Below, piece after piece: positions 1 through 8,995 of a stretch of 64,000 bases of DNA. Within the stretch, counting starts at the first letter, position 1. Each line of letters starts with the position of its first letter. A program made the position numbers and the translations under genes. Below the pieces are notes generated by a model. The model made no database searches. It saw only the letters and a program-made list of their open reading frames with translations, and was not told the origin of the DNA. The stretch covers positions 5,898 to 69,897 of the forward strand of contig JBQCHY010000069.1 in NCBI GenBank assembly GCA_051954235.1, given 5' to 3'. This DNA comes from 62-47 sp051954235 (GTDB lineage: Bacteria > Pseudomonadota > Alphaproteobacteria > Rhizobiales > Xanthobacteraceae).

Positions 1-188
1 GCGACTGAATCAGATTCGGCGCATGACCGCATACGCCAGCGCGTTCCCGCCGCCGTTCAATATCGTGGCGTCATTGTGTGCATGGTATTGAACCTGCGCA
101 CGGTTTAGAGACACTATGAAGCTGAACTACCGCATGCAACGCGGCGATACTATCTTCCCGACAGGCAAATCAATTTAGGGCGCAGGCT

Positions 189-686
189 ATGAAGTCGTTC
201 GATTTTGGCATTTCGCAGATCATCAAGACAGCCGGCGTGGCTGGCGTGCTTCTGTTCTCGGTATCGGCGAGCCAGGCTCAATCCGGTCCGTTCGCGAGTT
301 TCAGCGGCGCATGGTCGGGCACCGGATCGGTTTCGATGTCGGACGGCTCGACCGAGCGGATTCGCTGCAAAGCCAACTACAGGGTCAACGGCGACGGTCA
401 GGGCCTGAAGCAGACGCTCCGCTGCGCCAGCGACAGCTATCGCTTCGATCTCGACAGCGACGTCGTCGCACAAGGCGGCACGGTGACCGGAAACTGGAGC
501 GAGCAGAGCCGCAACATCAACGGCAATCTCCAGGGCCGCGCCAGCAACGGCCGGATCGAGGTGTTCGTCGAGGCGGCGGGCTTCGCCGCCAACCTGACGG
601 TCACAACCCACGGCAACAAGCAGTCGGTGTCGATCAATTCGAAGGGCGAAATTCGCGGCGTCAACATCACGCTCGTCAAGAGCTGA
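189..686 (+). CDS. Small secreted protein of unknown function
   Basis: The product is 165 residues long. It begins with a Sec-type signal peptide: a short charged start, a hydrophobic core around residues 14-28, and a probable cleavage after SQA near residue 30. The mature part is rich in Ser, Gly and Asn and has alternating patterns that suggest a beta-sandwich or barrel. I see no catalytic motif. It resembles short exported hypothetical proteins common in Bradyrhizobium-type genomes, but I cannot assign a function. It is convergent with the RND exporter gene and both appear to share the terminator just downstream. The ATG at 189 has a weak AGG upstream. Confidence 0.8.
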   Translation: MKSFDFGISQIIKTAGVAGVLLFSVSASQAQSGPFASFSGAWSGTGSVSMSDGSTERIRCKANYRVNGDGQGLKQTLRCASDSYRFDLDSDVVAQGGTVTGNWSEQSRNINGNLQGRASNGRIEVFVEAAGFAANLTVTTHGNKQSVSINSKGEIRGVNITLVKS

Positions 687-711
687 TCCTTCGCACCCAG
701 CTAACCGATAG

Positions 712-740
712 AAAGCCCGCGGATCGCACCGCGGGCTTTT
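712..740. terminator. Bidirectional intrinsic terminator
   Basis: This is a perfect hairpin with arms AAAGCCCGCGG and CCGCGGGCTTT around a short loop. A-runs and T-runs sit at its two ends. It lies between the convergent secreted-protein gene and the RND exporter gene, so it can serve both. Confidence 0.85.
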
Positions 741-749
741 CATGTCGAT

Positions 750-3119
750 CTACTCCGCCGGTTTGGGCTGTCTTTGCACGCCGCGCAGCCGCTGCGACAG
801 GCTGATGAGCCACATCGCGGTCGGCCGCAGGATGAACAGGTCGGCGATCAGCGCCGCCACCATCGCGAAGGCGCTGAGCCAGCCGAACAGCCGCAGCGAC
901 GGCAGGTCCGAGAACACCGTCACCACCAGGCCGCAGGCGAGCACCACCGTGGTCAGGATCAGCGCCGGCCCGACCAGCACGGTGGCACTCTCCACCGCGA
1001 TCGCCGGGTCCTCGCCGGGCTTCTGCTCCAGCCGCAGTCGATTAAGGAAGTGAATCGTCGCGCTGAGCCCTAGCCCGAACGAGACGGTCAGCGCCACCAC
1101 GCTGGCGAACTGCAACCCCTCCCCGAGCAGCCACAGTACGGTGCCGGACAGCACCACCGGGAAGATGCCGGGCAGGATACATGCGAGGCCCACCACCACC
1201 GAGCGGAACGCCAGCCCGATGAAGGCGGCGACAAAACCGAACTCGATGGTCAGGCCGTGGTTGAGTTTCTCGATCATGCCGGCGCTGTTCCGCGCCGCGA
1301 TCGCCGAAAGGCCGGTGACCGCTATCTCGTAACCGGGGTGCTCTTTCCGCACCTCATTCAGGCTGCTGTCGAGCTTTTTCACGATCGGAAGAATCTGGCT
1401 GGAGTCGCTGTCGGGCACGCGCCCGGACACCACCACCGCATCCTGATTTTCCGAGATGAAGCGCCGCACCAGATGCTTCGGCAACAGGTCGACGTATTCC
1501 TTCAGCGTCGCAACGTCGGAGGAGCCAACCTTCTCCGCTAGCCAGCGCCGCAGCGTTTCCAGCGACCAGACGTTGCCGACGCCGGCCTGCGTCTCGACCT
1601 GCTTGTGAACCTCGGCGATGGTGTCGAGGGTCTGCTGCGAATACAGCGATTGCCCCTTCGGGAATTCGATCAGCACGTCGATCGGATTGGCGCCGGTGAG
1701 CTTGGCATCGAGACGGCCGCTCGCCGCCACCGCCTGCTGCTTGTCGGGCACCTGATCGGCCAAGCGATAACGCGGCTCAAGACTGGCATAGATCGAACCG
1801 AGGCCCACCACGACGAGCAGCGCGATCAGGCTGAACAGCCCCGGCCGGCTGACCATGCGCACTGCGATCCACATGCAGAACGCGCGCAGCGCGTTGACGC
1901 CGGCGTCCGCCGTCTTGAACTTGCTGGCAAACACCTTCTCGTTGCGCACGAGCAGCACGCCGAACACCGGCACCAGCAGCAGCACCGCGAGCAGCGCGAT
2001 CACGGTCGCCGCGAAGCCAGCTTCGCCGAACGCACGGATCAAATCCGAGTTGGAGAATTGCAGCGCCAGGAATGAAATGCCCGCCGTGGCGTGGGTCAGC
2101 ACGCAGGCCGGGCCGACCACCAGCACCGCGTTACGGAACGCCGAATAGCGATCCTCCCCCGCGATCAGGCGATCGCGCGCCGCGAAGGTGAGCTGCATCG
2201 AGTCCGAGAAGCTGATGACCATGATCAGCGGCGTTATCACGTTCAGGAACATGTTGAGGCTGAAGCCCGCCCAGCCCAGCGCGCCGAGCGCGAGCAGGAT
2301 GGCGAGCAGCGGCGGAAACGCCGCGACGATCATGAACGAGATCTTGCGGAAGAACACGATGGCGATCAGGCACCCCGCCAGAATGCCGGCGATATTGTAC
2401 ATCAACCCGTCGCGCTCGACCGCGTTGCGGATTTCGAGCTGCATCACCGGCACGCCCGACAATTCCTTGGTGAGGCCGGTGCCTGCCAGATCGTCGTTCA
2501 TCACTTTGCGGATTTCGCCGACAACCTTACCGAGGCTGTTGTTACGCACCACCTCCGGATCAAGCGCCAGCACGATCAAGGCCAGCGTGCCGTCTTCCGA
2601 CAACAGCTTGCCGCGAATGATTTCGTTGGACTTCACCGTCTCGATAAATTTGTCGTAGGCCGCGCCTTCCGGCAGTTCGTTCGGAAACAGCGCCGCCGGC
2701 AGCTTGCCGGCTTCAGGCGCCTGCCGCGCCGAGAACAGCGAGATCAGGCCGCGCGTGCCGTCGATCAGTTGCAGATCGGTGACCATGTCGCGCAACTTCT
2801 CAAGGTTCTCACGCTTGAGCAGCGTCTTGCCCTCGACCACCACCAGCACGTCGAACTCGGTCGACGGGAAACGCTTGGTGACTTCTTCGTATTGCTTGTA
2901 TTCGACCGAGTCGGAGCGGAACAACTGGCTGAGCGAATCGTCGATCTTGATTCGCTGGATGCCGAACGCCGCGCCGACACACAACGCCGCGAGAATGATG
3001 CAGGCCAGCACCGGCGCGCGAATGCCGATCAGCCCGATGCGCTCCAGCCCGAAGGCAATGCTTGGCAGCTTCCTGCCCGGCTTATGGGCATCGAGATCGC
3101 TTCCATTCACATCGTGCAT
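750..3119 (-). CDS. RND/MMPL-family transporter linked to hpnP
   Basis: The 789-residue inner-membrane protein has the duplicated RND layout. There is an N-terminal transmembrane helix (about 28-53), a periplasmic loop, five to six helices (about 235-400), then a second copy with a helix near 425, a second loop and a terminal helix bundle (about 625-775). The compact size and the NMFLNVITPLIMVISFSDS-type stretch fit the MMPL/HpnN-like branch of lipid exporters rather than the AcrB drug pumps. It lies directly downstream of hpnP on the same strand with a 224-bp gap. Transport of a hopanoid or other lipid is therefore a reasonable inference, but the substrate is not shown by the sequence. The main hopanoid exporter HpnN is normally encoded with the shc cluster, so this may be a paralogue. 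Confidence 0.75.
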   Translation of the reverse strand: MHDVNGSDLDAHKPGRKLPSIAFGLERIGLIGIRAPVLACIILAALCVGAAFGIQRIKIDDSLSQLFRSDSVEYKQYEEVTKRFPSTEFDVLVVVEGKTLLKRENLEKLRDMVTDLQLIDGTRGLISLFSARQAPEAGKLPAALFPNELPEGAAYDKFIETVKSNEIIRGKLLSEDGTLALIVLALDPEVVRNNSLGKVVGEIRKVMNDDLAGTGLTKELSGVPVMQLEIRNAVERDGLMYNIAGILAGCLIAIVFFRKISFMIVAAFPPLLAILLALGALGWAGFSLNMFLNVITPLIMVISFSDSMQLTFAARDRLIAGEDRYSAFRNAVLVVGPACVLTHATAGISFLALQFSNSDLIRAFGEAGFAATVIALLAVLLLVPVFGVLLVRNEKVFASKFKTADAGVNALRAFCMWIAVRMVSRPGLFSLIALLVVVGLGSIYASLEPRYRLADQVPDKQQAVAASGRLDAKLTGANPIDVLIEFPKGQSLYSQQTLDTIAEVHKQVETQAGVGNVWSLETLRRWLAEKVGSSDVATLKEYVDLLPKHLVRRFISENQDAVVVSGRVPDSDSSQILPIVKKLDSSLNEVRKEHPGYEIAVTGLSAIAARNSAGMIEKLNHGLTIEFGFVAAFIGLAFRSVVVGLACILPGIFPVVLSGTVLWLLGEGLQFASVVALTVSFGLGLSATIHFLNRLRLEQKPGEDPAIAVESATVLVGPALILTTVVLACGLVVTVFSDLPSLRLFGWLSAFAMVAALIADLFILRPTAMWLISLSQRLRGVQRQPKPAE

Positions 3120-3343
3120 GCGGTGTCCGTTCTCGGCTGGCGATCCGGCGCCCGGCTCCGTGGCCTATGGCAGCCGGAGCCTTTGAAAACATGAAACAAA
3201 ATCACGGCGCCGAGGTTTAGCAGGTCTGTGCGATCCCGCAAGCACAGCATGCCTGCGATTCGCCCCGGTTTGCCTGCGAGAGCGTACCCTTTCACGGAAC
3301 TGTCATCAAAGCGCATCGAGCGAACTTGCGGGGCGCAAGCCCG

Positions 3344-4930
3344 TCACTCCGCCGGCACTGAGGCTTCCTGGAGTTTCAGCGAATAGTAGGATGCGTTGGT
3401 TTCGCCGCGCGAGGCGTTGCGCGCGAACATGATCAGGTGATGCGCCACCGTGATCGAGCTGATGAGATATTCGATCTCGCCTCGCCGCAGCCGGCGCAGG
3501 GCGAACTTCCAGAACGCGCGGCGATAGTCGCCGAGCACGCCGACCTTCCAGAAGATGTTCCGCAGCATGACAAGGCCGAGCTTGATGTTCGCGGCCGACA
3601 GGCGCGCGCGCGATACCGGCGGCTGCACCCGATGGGGATAGGTTTCGCGGATCTGATACTCGAACCGCTCGAGCAATTTGTCCGGCTCGTAAGCGCGCCC
3701 CATGCACTGACGCCAGGTGCTGACGACATGATCGTACGGCAGCCGGAAATCGACGTTGGAATCGCGGCTCTCATCCTCGATCAGGCGGTTCTCGCGCTTG
3801 AGGCGATCCCACAGCGGGGTCCTGGGCAACGCCTGCAACAGGTTGATCGTGAGCAACGGAATTTGCGACTGATCGATGAAGTTCAACAGATGCGCGCCGG
3901 TCTCCGGTCTGTCGGTGTCGAGGCCGAGGATGATGCCGGATACCACCTCCATACCAAAACCGTTCAGCGTATGGATCGCCTCCATGATCGGGACCATCAT
4001 GTTGTGGTCCTTGTGCATGGCTTTCAGCGCCACCGGGTCCGGCGTCTCGATGCCGCAGAAGATGGTGGCAAAATAAGCCTCGCGCATCTGCGACAAAATC
4101 TCAGGCCGCTTGGCGATGTTCAGCGTCGCCTCGCAGGAGAAACGCAGCACAAAGCCGGTCTTCTTCTGCCACTCGATCAGATGCGGCAGCAGTTCAAGCG
4201 CGGCCTTGCGATTGCCGATGAAGTTGTCGTCGACGAAATACACCGATCCGCGAATGCCGCATTCCAGCAGCTTGTCGAGTTCGCGCGTGATCTGCTCCGG
4301 CGATTTCAGGCGCGGATTGCGACCGTAGAGTCCGGGAATGTCGCAGAACTCGCACTGATACGGACAGCCGCTGGAATACTGGATGCTGCCAAGGAAGTAG
4401 CGAGGGATTTCCGCCAGTTCGTAAGCCGGGATCGGAAAGCGCGCCATGTCGAGCCGGTCGGCGGTCTTCAACACCACCTGCTCCGGCGGCCGCGACGGAT
4501 CGCGCGAGAGGCGGACGATTAACTCATCTGTTGCGTCGCCCAATTCGCCGATGTGCAGATAGTCGAACGACGGATAGTAATCCGGGCAGGCGCTGACCGA
4601 TGGCCCGCCGATCGCCACCGAAAGATCGAACGCATGCGCGCGGCGGCAGATATCGTTCATCTGCATCCGCTGAATGTGCATGCCGCTGACCAACACCGCT
4701 TCCGCCCAGGTGAAATCCTCCACTGTGGCGGCGCGGATGTTCTCGTCGATGAAGCGAACCTGCCAGTGTTTCGGAAGATAGGCCGCGATCAGCAACAGCC
4801 CCTGCGGCGGCATGAAAGCCTGCACGCCGTCCGTCAGCGGATAAGCATATTCGAACGTGCCGAACGAGGATGTGTAGCGCGGAAACACGCACAGAATGCG
4901 ACGTCCGGTCTCACCGGCCTCAATTGTCAT
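3344..4930 (-). CDS. hpnP: Hopanoid C-2 methylase, B12-binding radical SAM enzyme
   Basis: This enzyme methylates hopanoids at C-2 to give 2-methylhopanoids. The N-terminal part (to about residue 140) is a cobalamin-binding-like domain with the characteristic CVFPRYTSSFGTFEYAYPL and FMPPQGLLLIAAYLP stretches. It is followed by a radical SAM domain with the cluster motif C-x3-C-x2-C in CPYQCEFCDIP (Cys 189, 193 and 196 from the ATG start). At 528 residues it has the normal family length. I chose the ATG at 4930, which follows a G-rich ribosome-binding stretch, over the TTG one codon upstream. In Rhodopseudomonas palustris this gene is under general stress sigma factor EcfG control, and a similar promoter is visible upstream here. 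An RND exporter gene lies downstream. Confidence 0.92.
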   Translation of the reverse strand: MTIEAGETGRRILCVFPRYTSSFGTFEYAYPLTDGVQAFMPPQGLLLIAAYLPKHWQVRFIDENIRAATVEDFTWAEAVLVSGMHIQRMQMNDICRRAHAFDLSVAIGGPSVSACPDYYPSFDYLHIGELGDATDELIVRLSRDPSRPPEQVVLKTADRLDMARFPIPAYELAEIPRYFLGSIQYSSGCPYQCEFCDIPGLYGRNPRLKSPEQITRELDKLLECGIRGSVYFVDDNFIGNRKAALELLPHLIEWQKKTGFVLRFSCEATLNIAKRPEILSQMREAYFATIFCGIETPDPVALKAMHKDHNMMVPIMEAIHTLNGFGMEVVSGIILGLDTDRPETGAHLLNFIDQSQIPLLTINLLQALPRTPLWDRLKRENRLIEDESRDSNVDFRLPYDHVVSTWRQCMGRAYEPDKLLERFEYQIRETYPHRVQPPVSRARLSAANIKLGLVMLRNIFWKVGVLGDYRRAFWKFALRRLRRGEIEYLISSITVAHHLIMFARNASRGETNASYYSLKLQEASVPAE

Positions 4931-4990
4931 CAAACCCCCGAACGCGTCTCGATTCAGGACGCCTCCGTCGGAGGCATCTCAACTGGAAAC

Positions 4991-5015
4991 AACATCCAGA
5001 CCATCAAATCGTTCC
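4991..5015 (-). promoter_or_regulatory. Candidate EcfG (general stress) promoter for hpnP
   Basis: Read on the minus strand, this is GGAAC, a 16-base spacer, then TGTT. The alphaproteobacterial EcfG consensus is GGAAC-N16/17-CGTT, so it matches in all but one base. It lies about 60 bp upstream of the hpnP ATG. Regulation of hpnP by EcfG is known in R. palustris; its extension to this organism is inference. Confidence 0.55.
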
Positions 5016-5126
5016 CATCGACATCAACAGCCGATGGACGCCAGACTGGGTTCGAAATCCTTCAACATTGTGGCAAAGCGCGGCGCACGCCGCCATCGAC
5101 GTCTCGCAACAGGACATCGCGCCGTG

Positions 5127-6650
5127 TTACATCGTCGCGCCGAGCACCCACGGCGCGAACTCCGCGCCGCCGAAATCGAAACTCTCGCTCTTGGTCGCCT
5201 CGCCCGACGCAACACGGAGCATCAGGTCGAAGATGCGCTGGCCGCATTGCTGCACCGTCTCGTCGCCGTCGAGAATGGTGCCGCAGTTCACATCCATGTC
5301 ATCCTCCATGCGGCGATACATCGGCGAGTTGGTCGCGAGCTTGATCGACGGCGCGGGCTTGCAGCCGAACACGCTGCCACGTCCCGTGGTGAAACACACA
5401 AGATTTGCGCCGCCCGCCACCTGCCCGGTCGCGGCCACCGGGTCGTAGCCGGGCGTATCCATGAAGACGAAGCCCTTCTTGGTCACAGCCTCCGCGTAGT
5501 TCACCACGTCGACCAGGTTGGTGCTGCCGGCTTTTGCCATCGCGCCCAATGATTTTTCGAGAATGGTGGTGAGCCCGCCCGCCTTGTTGCCGGGGCTGGG
5601 ATTGGCGTTCATCTCCGCGCCCTCGCGCCGGGTGTAATCCTCCCACCAGCGCATCAGGCCGACCAGCTTCTCGCCGACCTCGCGGCTCACCGCGCGGCGG
5701 GTGAGCAGATGTTCGGCGCCGTAGGTTTCCGGCGTCTCCGAGAGAATGACGGTGCCGCCGTGGCGCACGAGAAGATCGCTCGCTGCCCCCAGCGCCGGAT
5801 TGGCCGAGATGCCGGAATAGCCATCCGAGCCGCCGCATTGCAGCGCCACGGTGAGTTCGCTGGCCGGTACGGTTTCGCGCTTCACCCTGTTGGCATCCTG
5901 CAAGGCTTCCTTGACGAAGGCGATGCCGGCCTCGGTGGTTTTGCGGGTGCCGCCGATATCCTGAATCTGCAATTCGCGCAGACGTCCGGCGAGCTTCTGC
6001 TCCGCCATCAGCCCGCCGATCTGGTTGATCTCGCAGCCGAGGCCGAGCACCACCACCGCGGCGAAGTTCGCGTGACGCGCGTAGCCGCCGAGCGTGCGGC
6101 GGAGCAGCGCCAAGGGCTCGTCCTGCGTCATGCCGCAGCCGGTCTTATGGGTCAGCGCCACCACGCCGTCGACGTTGGGAAAATCCGCCAGCGGATCGTG
6201 GCCGCTGAACGGATTTCGTTTGAACACATCGGCGACGAGCCCCGCGACATGCGCGCTGCAATTCACGCTGGTCAGGAGGCCGATATAGTTGCGCGTCGCC
6301 ACCCGGCCGTCGGCGCGGCGGATGCCTTCGAAGGTTGCCGGCAGATCGAAATTCGGCGTCGGCTTGGCATCGACGCCATAGGCATAATCGCGGGAGAAAT
6401 CGCCCATGCCGCAATTATGGGTGTGAATGTGTTGCCCCGGGGCGATCGACGTTGTCGCAAAGCCGATGATCTGGCCGTAACGGCGGATCGCCTCACCCTC
6501 GGCGATCCGCCGGATCGCCACCTTGTGGCCCGCCGGAATGCGATCCGATGTGGTTACGCTGTCGGTCACGGCCACCCCCGGCAGCAGCGTGGTCCGCGCG
6601 ATCAGGACGCTGTCGTCGGGATGCAAGCGAATGACGGGCGCAGCGGTCAT
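5127..6650 (-). CDS. UxaA/GarD-family dehydratase (altronate/galactarate type)
   Basis: The protein is a full-length fused member of the UxaA family (507 residues from the ATG at 6650). It has an N-terminal SAF domain (about residues 5-95, ending in HIHTHNCGM), a linker, and the large UxaA domain with the conserved NCSAH, THKTGCGM, LGLGCEINQ, LQCGGSDGYSG, NPSPGNKAGG and FTTGRGS motifs. Family members dehydrate sugar acids such as altronate or galactarate using a metal, usually iron; fused forms resemble GarD. The ATG at 6650 is preceded by AAGGAGA at good spacing, so upstream start codons are less likely. An MFS carrier gene is divergent, and an HpcH/HpaI aldolase and an Ldh-family dehydrogenase lie nearby. 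This suggests one sugar-acid pathway; the substrate is unknown. Confidence 0.85.
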   Translation of the reverse strand: MTAAPVIRLHPDDSVLIARTTLLPGVAVTDSVTTSDRIPAGHKVAIRRIAEGEAIRRYGQIIGFATTSIAPGQHIHTHNCGMGDFSRDYAYGVDAKPTPNFDLPATFEGIRRADGRVATRNYIGLLTSVNCSAHVAGLVADVFKRNPFSGHDPLADFPNVDGVVALTHKTGCGMTQDEPLALLRRTLGGYARHANFAAVVVLGLGCEINQIGGLMAEQKLAGRLRELQIQDIGGTRKTTEAGIAFVKEALQDANRVKRETVPASELTVALQCGGSDGYSGISANPALGAASDLLVRHGGTVILSETPETYGAEHLLTRRAVSREVGEKLVGLMRWWEDYTRREGAEMNANPSPGNKAGGLTTILEKSLGAMAKAGSTNLVDVVNYAEAVTKKGFVFMDTPGYDPVAATGQVAGGANLVCFTTGRGSVFGCKPAPSIKLATNSPMYRRMEDDMDVNCGTILDGDETVQQCGQRIFDLMLRVASGEATKSESFDFGGAEFAPWVLGATM

Positions 6651-6839
6651 GATCCAATCTCCTTCAAGCGGGCGCGTGACCATCATGCTCCGATGCCTGC
6701 CCCTTGGCTATCGCCTTATTCCGGACAATGCGGATGCCGCAATCCGTGTCAAAATATCGGAAAGGCATGTCGGATCGCCCGCTCGCCCCACGTCCTTGTG
6801 GCAGACGACAACTTGGCCAAGGGCTCACGAGAGGCATTC

Positions 6840-8063
6840 ATGTCGGAACCACACGTCACCTCGTCGTATCGCTGGGTCATCATCGCGGCCGGCGCGTTGA
6901 TGACCTGCGTCGGGATCGGCGCGATGTTCTCGCTCGCGATCTTCCTGCAACCGATGTCGGCGGCGACCGGCTGGACCCGCGCCGGCATCTCCAGCGCGAT
7001 GACGCTGAACTTCCTGGTGATGGGCGCCGCCGGCTTCGGCTGGGGCACGCTCAGCGACCGAAACGGCAGCCGTCCTGTCGTGCTGGCCGGCGCGGTCCTG
7101 CTCGGGCTCGCACTGGTGCTGGCGAGCCGGATGACCAGCATCGTCGGCTTCCAGCTCGTCTACGGCATTCTTGTCGGGCTCGCGGCCGGCGCATTCTTCG
7201 CGCCGATGATCGCCACCGCGACGGCGTGGTTCACCACCAATCGCAGCCTCGCGGTGTCGCTGGTGTCGGCCGGCATGGGCGTCGCACCGATGACGATCTC
7301 TCCGTTCGCCGGATGGCTGCTGACGACTTATGACTGGCGCACCGCGATGGCTGTGATCGGCGTGGTCGCGTGGATATTGCTGATCCCGGCGGCATTCCTG
7401 GTGCGCCGCGCACCCGACGCGCCGGCGGACGATGCCGCGAACACAATGCAGACCGACGACAACGGCCTCTCAGCTTCCGCCGCGCTGCGCACACCGCAGT
7501 TCGCGGTGCTCGCCGGAACGTTCTTCCTGTGCTGCGCCGCGCATGCCGGGCCGATCTTTCACATGGTCAGCTACGCGATCACCTGCGGGGTTGCGCCGCT
7601 GGCCGCGGTCAGCATCTACAGCGTCGAAGGGCTTGCTGGCCTCGGCGGCCGCGTGTTGCTCGGCGTGCTTGCCGATCGCTTCGGCGTCAAGCCAGTGCTG
7701 GTCGCCGGCCTTGCGGTGCAAGCGATCGTGATCGCGGCCTATATGGGCGTGAACACGCTGCCGCAGTTCTATGCGCTGGCGCTGATCTTCGGCACCACCT
7801 ATGGCGGCGTGATGCCGCTCTACGCTGTGCTGGCGCGCGAGTATTTCGGCCAGCGCATCATGGGCACCGTATTCGGCGCGGCGACGATGACATCGAGCCT
7901 CGGCATGGCGCTCGGCCCCATCGCCGGCGGCTGGGTGTTCGACAACTTCGGCGCCTATCACTGGATGTTCATCGGCTCGTTCGTGGTCGGGCTCGGCGCG
8001 GTCGCTATCGCGCTCGCTTTCCCGCCATTGCCGTCACGCCAGCAGACATTGAAGCCCGCGTGA
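6840..8063 (+). CDS. MFS transporter, organic-acid type
   Basis: The 407-residue protein has twelve predicted membrane helices arranged six plus six. The MFS signature between helices 2 and 3 reads GWGTLSDRNGSR. A second copy, LGVLADRFGVKP, occurs after helix 8. Overall it resembles the oxalate/formate antiporter and monocarboxylate carrier branch. The open frame extends far upstream, but that part is antisense to the dehydratase gene. The ATG at 6840 is preceded by GAGAGG and begins a normal MFS N-terminus. It sits between two genes for sugar-acid type enzymes on the opposite strand, so uptake of that substrate is a plausible role. Confidence 0.85.
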   Translation: MSEPHVTSSYRWVIIAAGALMTCVGIGAMFSLAIFLQPMSAATGWTRAGISSAMTLNFLVMGAAGFGWGTLSDRNGSRPVVLAGAVLLGLALVLASRMTSIVGFQLVYGILVGLAAGAFFAPMIATATAWFTTNRSLAVSLVSAGMGVAPMTISPFAGWLLTTYDWRTAMAVIGVVAWILLIPAAFLVRRAPDAPADDAANTMQTDDNGLSASAALRTPQFAVLAGTFFLCCAAHAGPIFHMVSYAITCGVAPLAAVSIYSVEGLAGLGGRVLLGVLADRFGVKPVLVAGLAVQAIVIAAYMGVNTLPQFYALALIFGTTYGGVMPLYAVLAREYFGQRIMGTVFGAATMTSSLGMALGPIAGGWVFDNFGAYHWMFIGSFVVGLGAVAIALAFPPLPSRQQTLKPA

Positions 8064-8099
8064 GGCGACGATCGCCTCACGCATCCTCTGTATGAGAGA

Positions 8100-8876
8100 T
8101 CAGGCTTTGCCCTTCGCGCCCTTGCGGGTTTCCGTGACCCAGGCGCGTGCGCCGGTCGCCATGATGCCGCTGTCGTTGAGCAGCGTCACCAGCTTGAAGC
8201 CCATGTTGATGGCGCGCAGCGCGCCGGCCGGACCGCTGCAATGGATGCCGGCCGAGATGCCGCGCTTGCCGCATTCCTTGATCAGCTTGTCGTAGATTTT
8301 CAAAATCTCCGGCTCGTCGCGGTCGAGCTTCGGCACCAGACCATAGGAGAAGCCGAGATCGGACGGGCCGACATAAACACCGGCGATGCCTTCGACATCG
8401 AGGATCGCCGTCATGTTCTTCACCGCCGTCTTGGTCTCGATCATCGGAATGCACAGCGTCTCCTCGTTGGCGGTGGTCTGATAACCGCTGGAGGAGCCAT
8501 AGAGCCCGGCGCGGATCGGCCCGTTGCTGCGGGTGCCGCGCGGCGGATACTTACAGTAGGAAACGAAGTTCTCCGCTTCCTGCTTGGTGTTGATCATCGG
8601 GCAGATCACGCCGTAAGCGCCGCCATCCAGCACCTTGCCGATGATGCCCGGCTCGTTCCACGGCACGCGCACCATCGGCGTCACCGGATGCGCCTGCATT
8701 GCCTGAAAGCATTGCACCATCGACTGATAATCCTGCACGCCATGCTGCATATCGACGGTGACGCTATCGAAGCCGCATTGCGCCATCACCTCGGCGGAAA
8801 ATCCCGACGGGATCGCCAGCCAGCCGTTCACCACGGCCTTGCCTTCAGCCCAGAGTTTCTTGACGTTGTTGGCCAT
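8100..8876 (-). CDS. HpcH/HpaI-family aldolase
   Basis: The 258-residue class II pyruvate-type aldolase follows the family pattern. The catalytic His is in DMQHG, the phosphate/carboxylate-binding Arg in MVRVPWNEPG, and the metal ligands are the Glu in MIETKTAV and the Asp in VGPSDLG. Family enzymes cleave 2-keto-3-deoxy sugar acids (GarL, RhmA) or 4-hydroxy-2-oxoheptanedioate (HpaI) to pyruvate and an aldehyde. Both settings exist here: a GarD-like dehydratase on one side and homoprotocatechuate genes on the other. The strand and proximity to the Ldh-family gene favour the sugar-acid pathway. Substrate assignment stays open. Confidence 0.85.
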   Translation of the reverse strand: MANNVKKLWAEGKAVVNGWLAIPSGFSAEVMAQCGFDSVTVDMQHGVQDYQSMVQCFQAMQAHPVTPMVRVPWNEPGIIGKVLDGGAYGVICPMINTKQEAENFVSYCKYPPRGTRSNGPIRAGLYGSSSGYQTTANEETLCIPMIETKTAVKNMTAILDVEGIAGVYVGPSDLGFSYGLVPKLDRDEPEILKIYDKLIKECGKRGISAGIHCSGPAGALRAINMGFKLVTLLNDSGIMATGARAWVTETRKGAKGKA

Positions 8877-8906
8877 CTTTCATCCTCTCGATGTATCAAA
8901 ACATTT

Positions 8907-8988
8907 CGTCATTGCGAGGAGCGTAGCGACGAAGCAATCCAGTTCTTTCTTGTGGCTTCTGGATTGCTTCGCTTTGCTCGCAATGACG
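8907..8988. repeat. Dispersed palindromic repeat, type A
   Basis: An imperfect palindrome begins CGTCATTGCGAG and ends CTCGCAATGACG. Inner arms GAAGCAATCCAG and CTGGATTGCTTC surround a variable loop. Related copies occur at 13626-13707, 28792-28920 and 38200-38284, all between genes. It lies between the aldolase and dehydrogenase genes and could form a hairpin in their transcript. Confidence 0.85.
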
Positions 8989-8995
8989 GGGAATC

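Noticed and set aside
2091..3194. Open frame opposite the RND exporter
   Set aside because: The exporter has clear membrane topology and family motifs; the antisense translation is compositionally biased.
8907..8988. Palindromic repeats considered as a CRISPR array
   Set aside because: Copies are single, kilobases apart, palindromic and not separated by uniform spacers; no cas gene is present.
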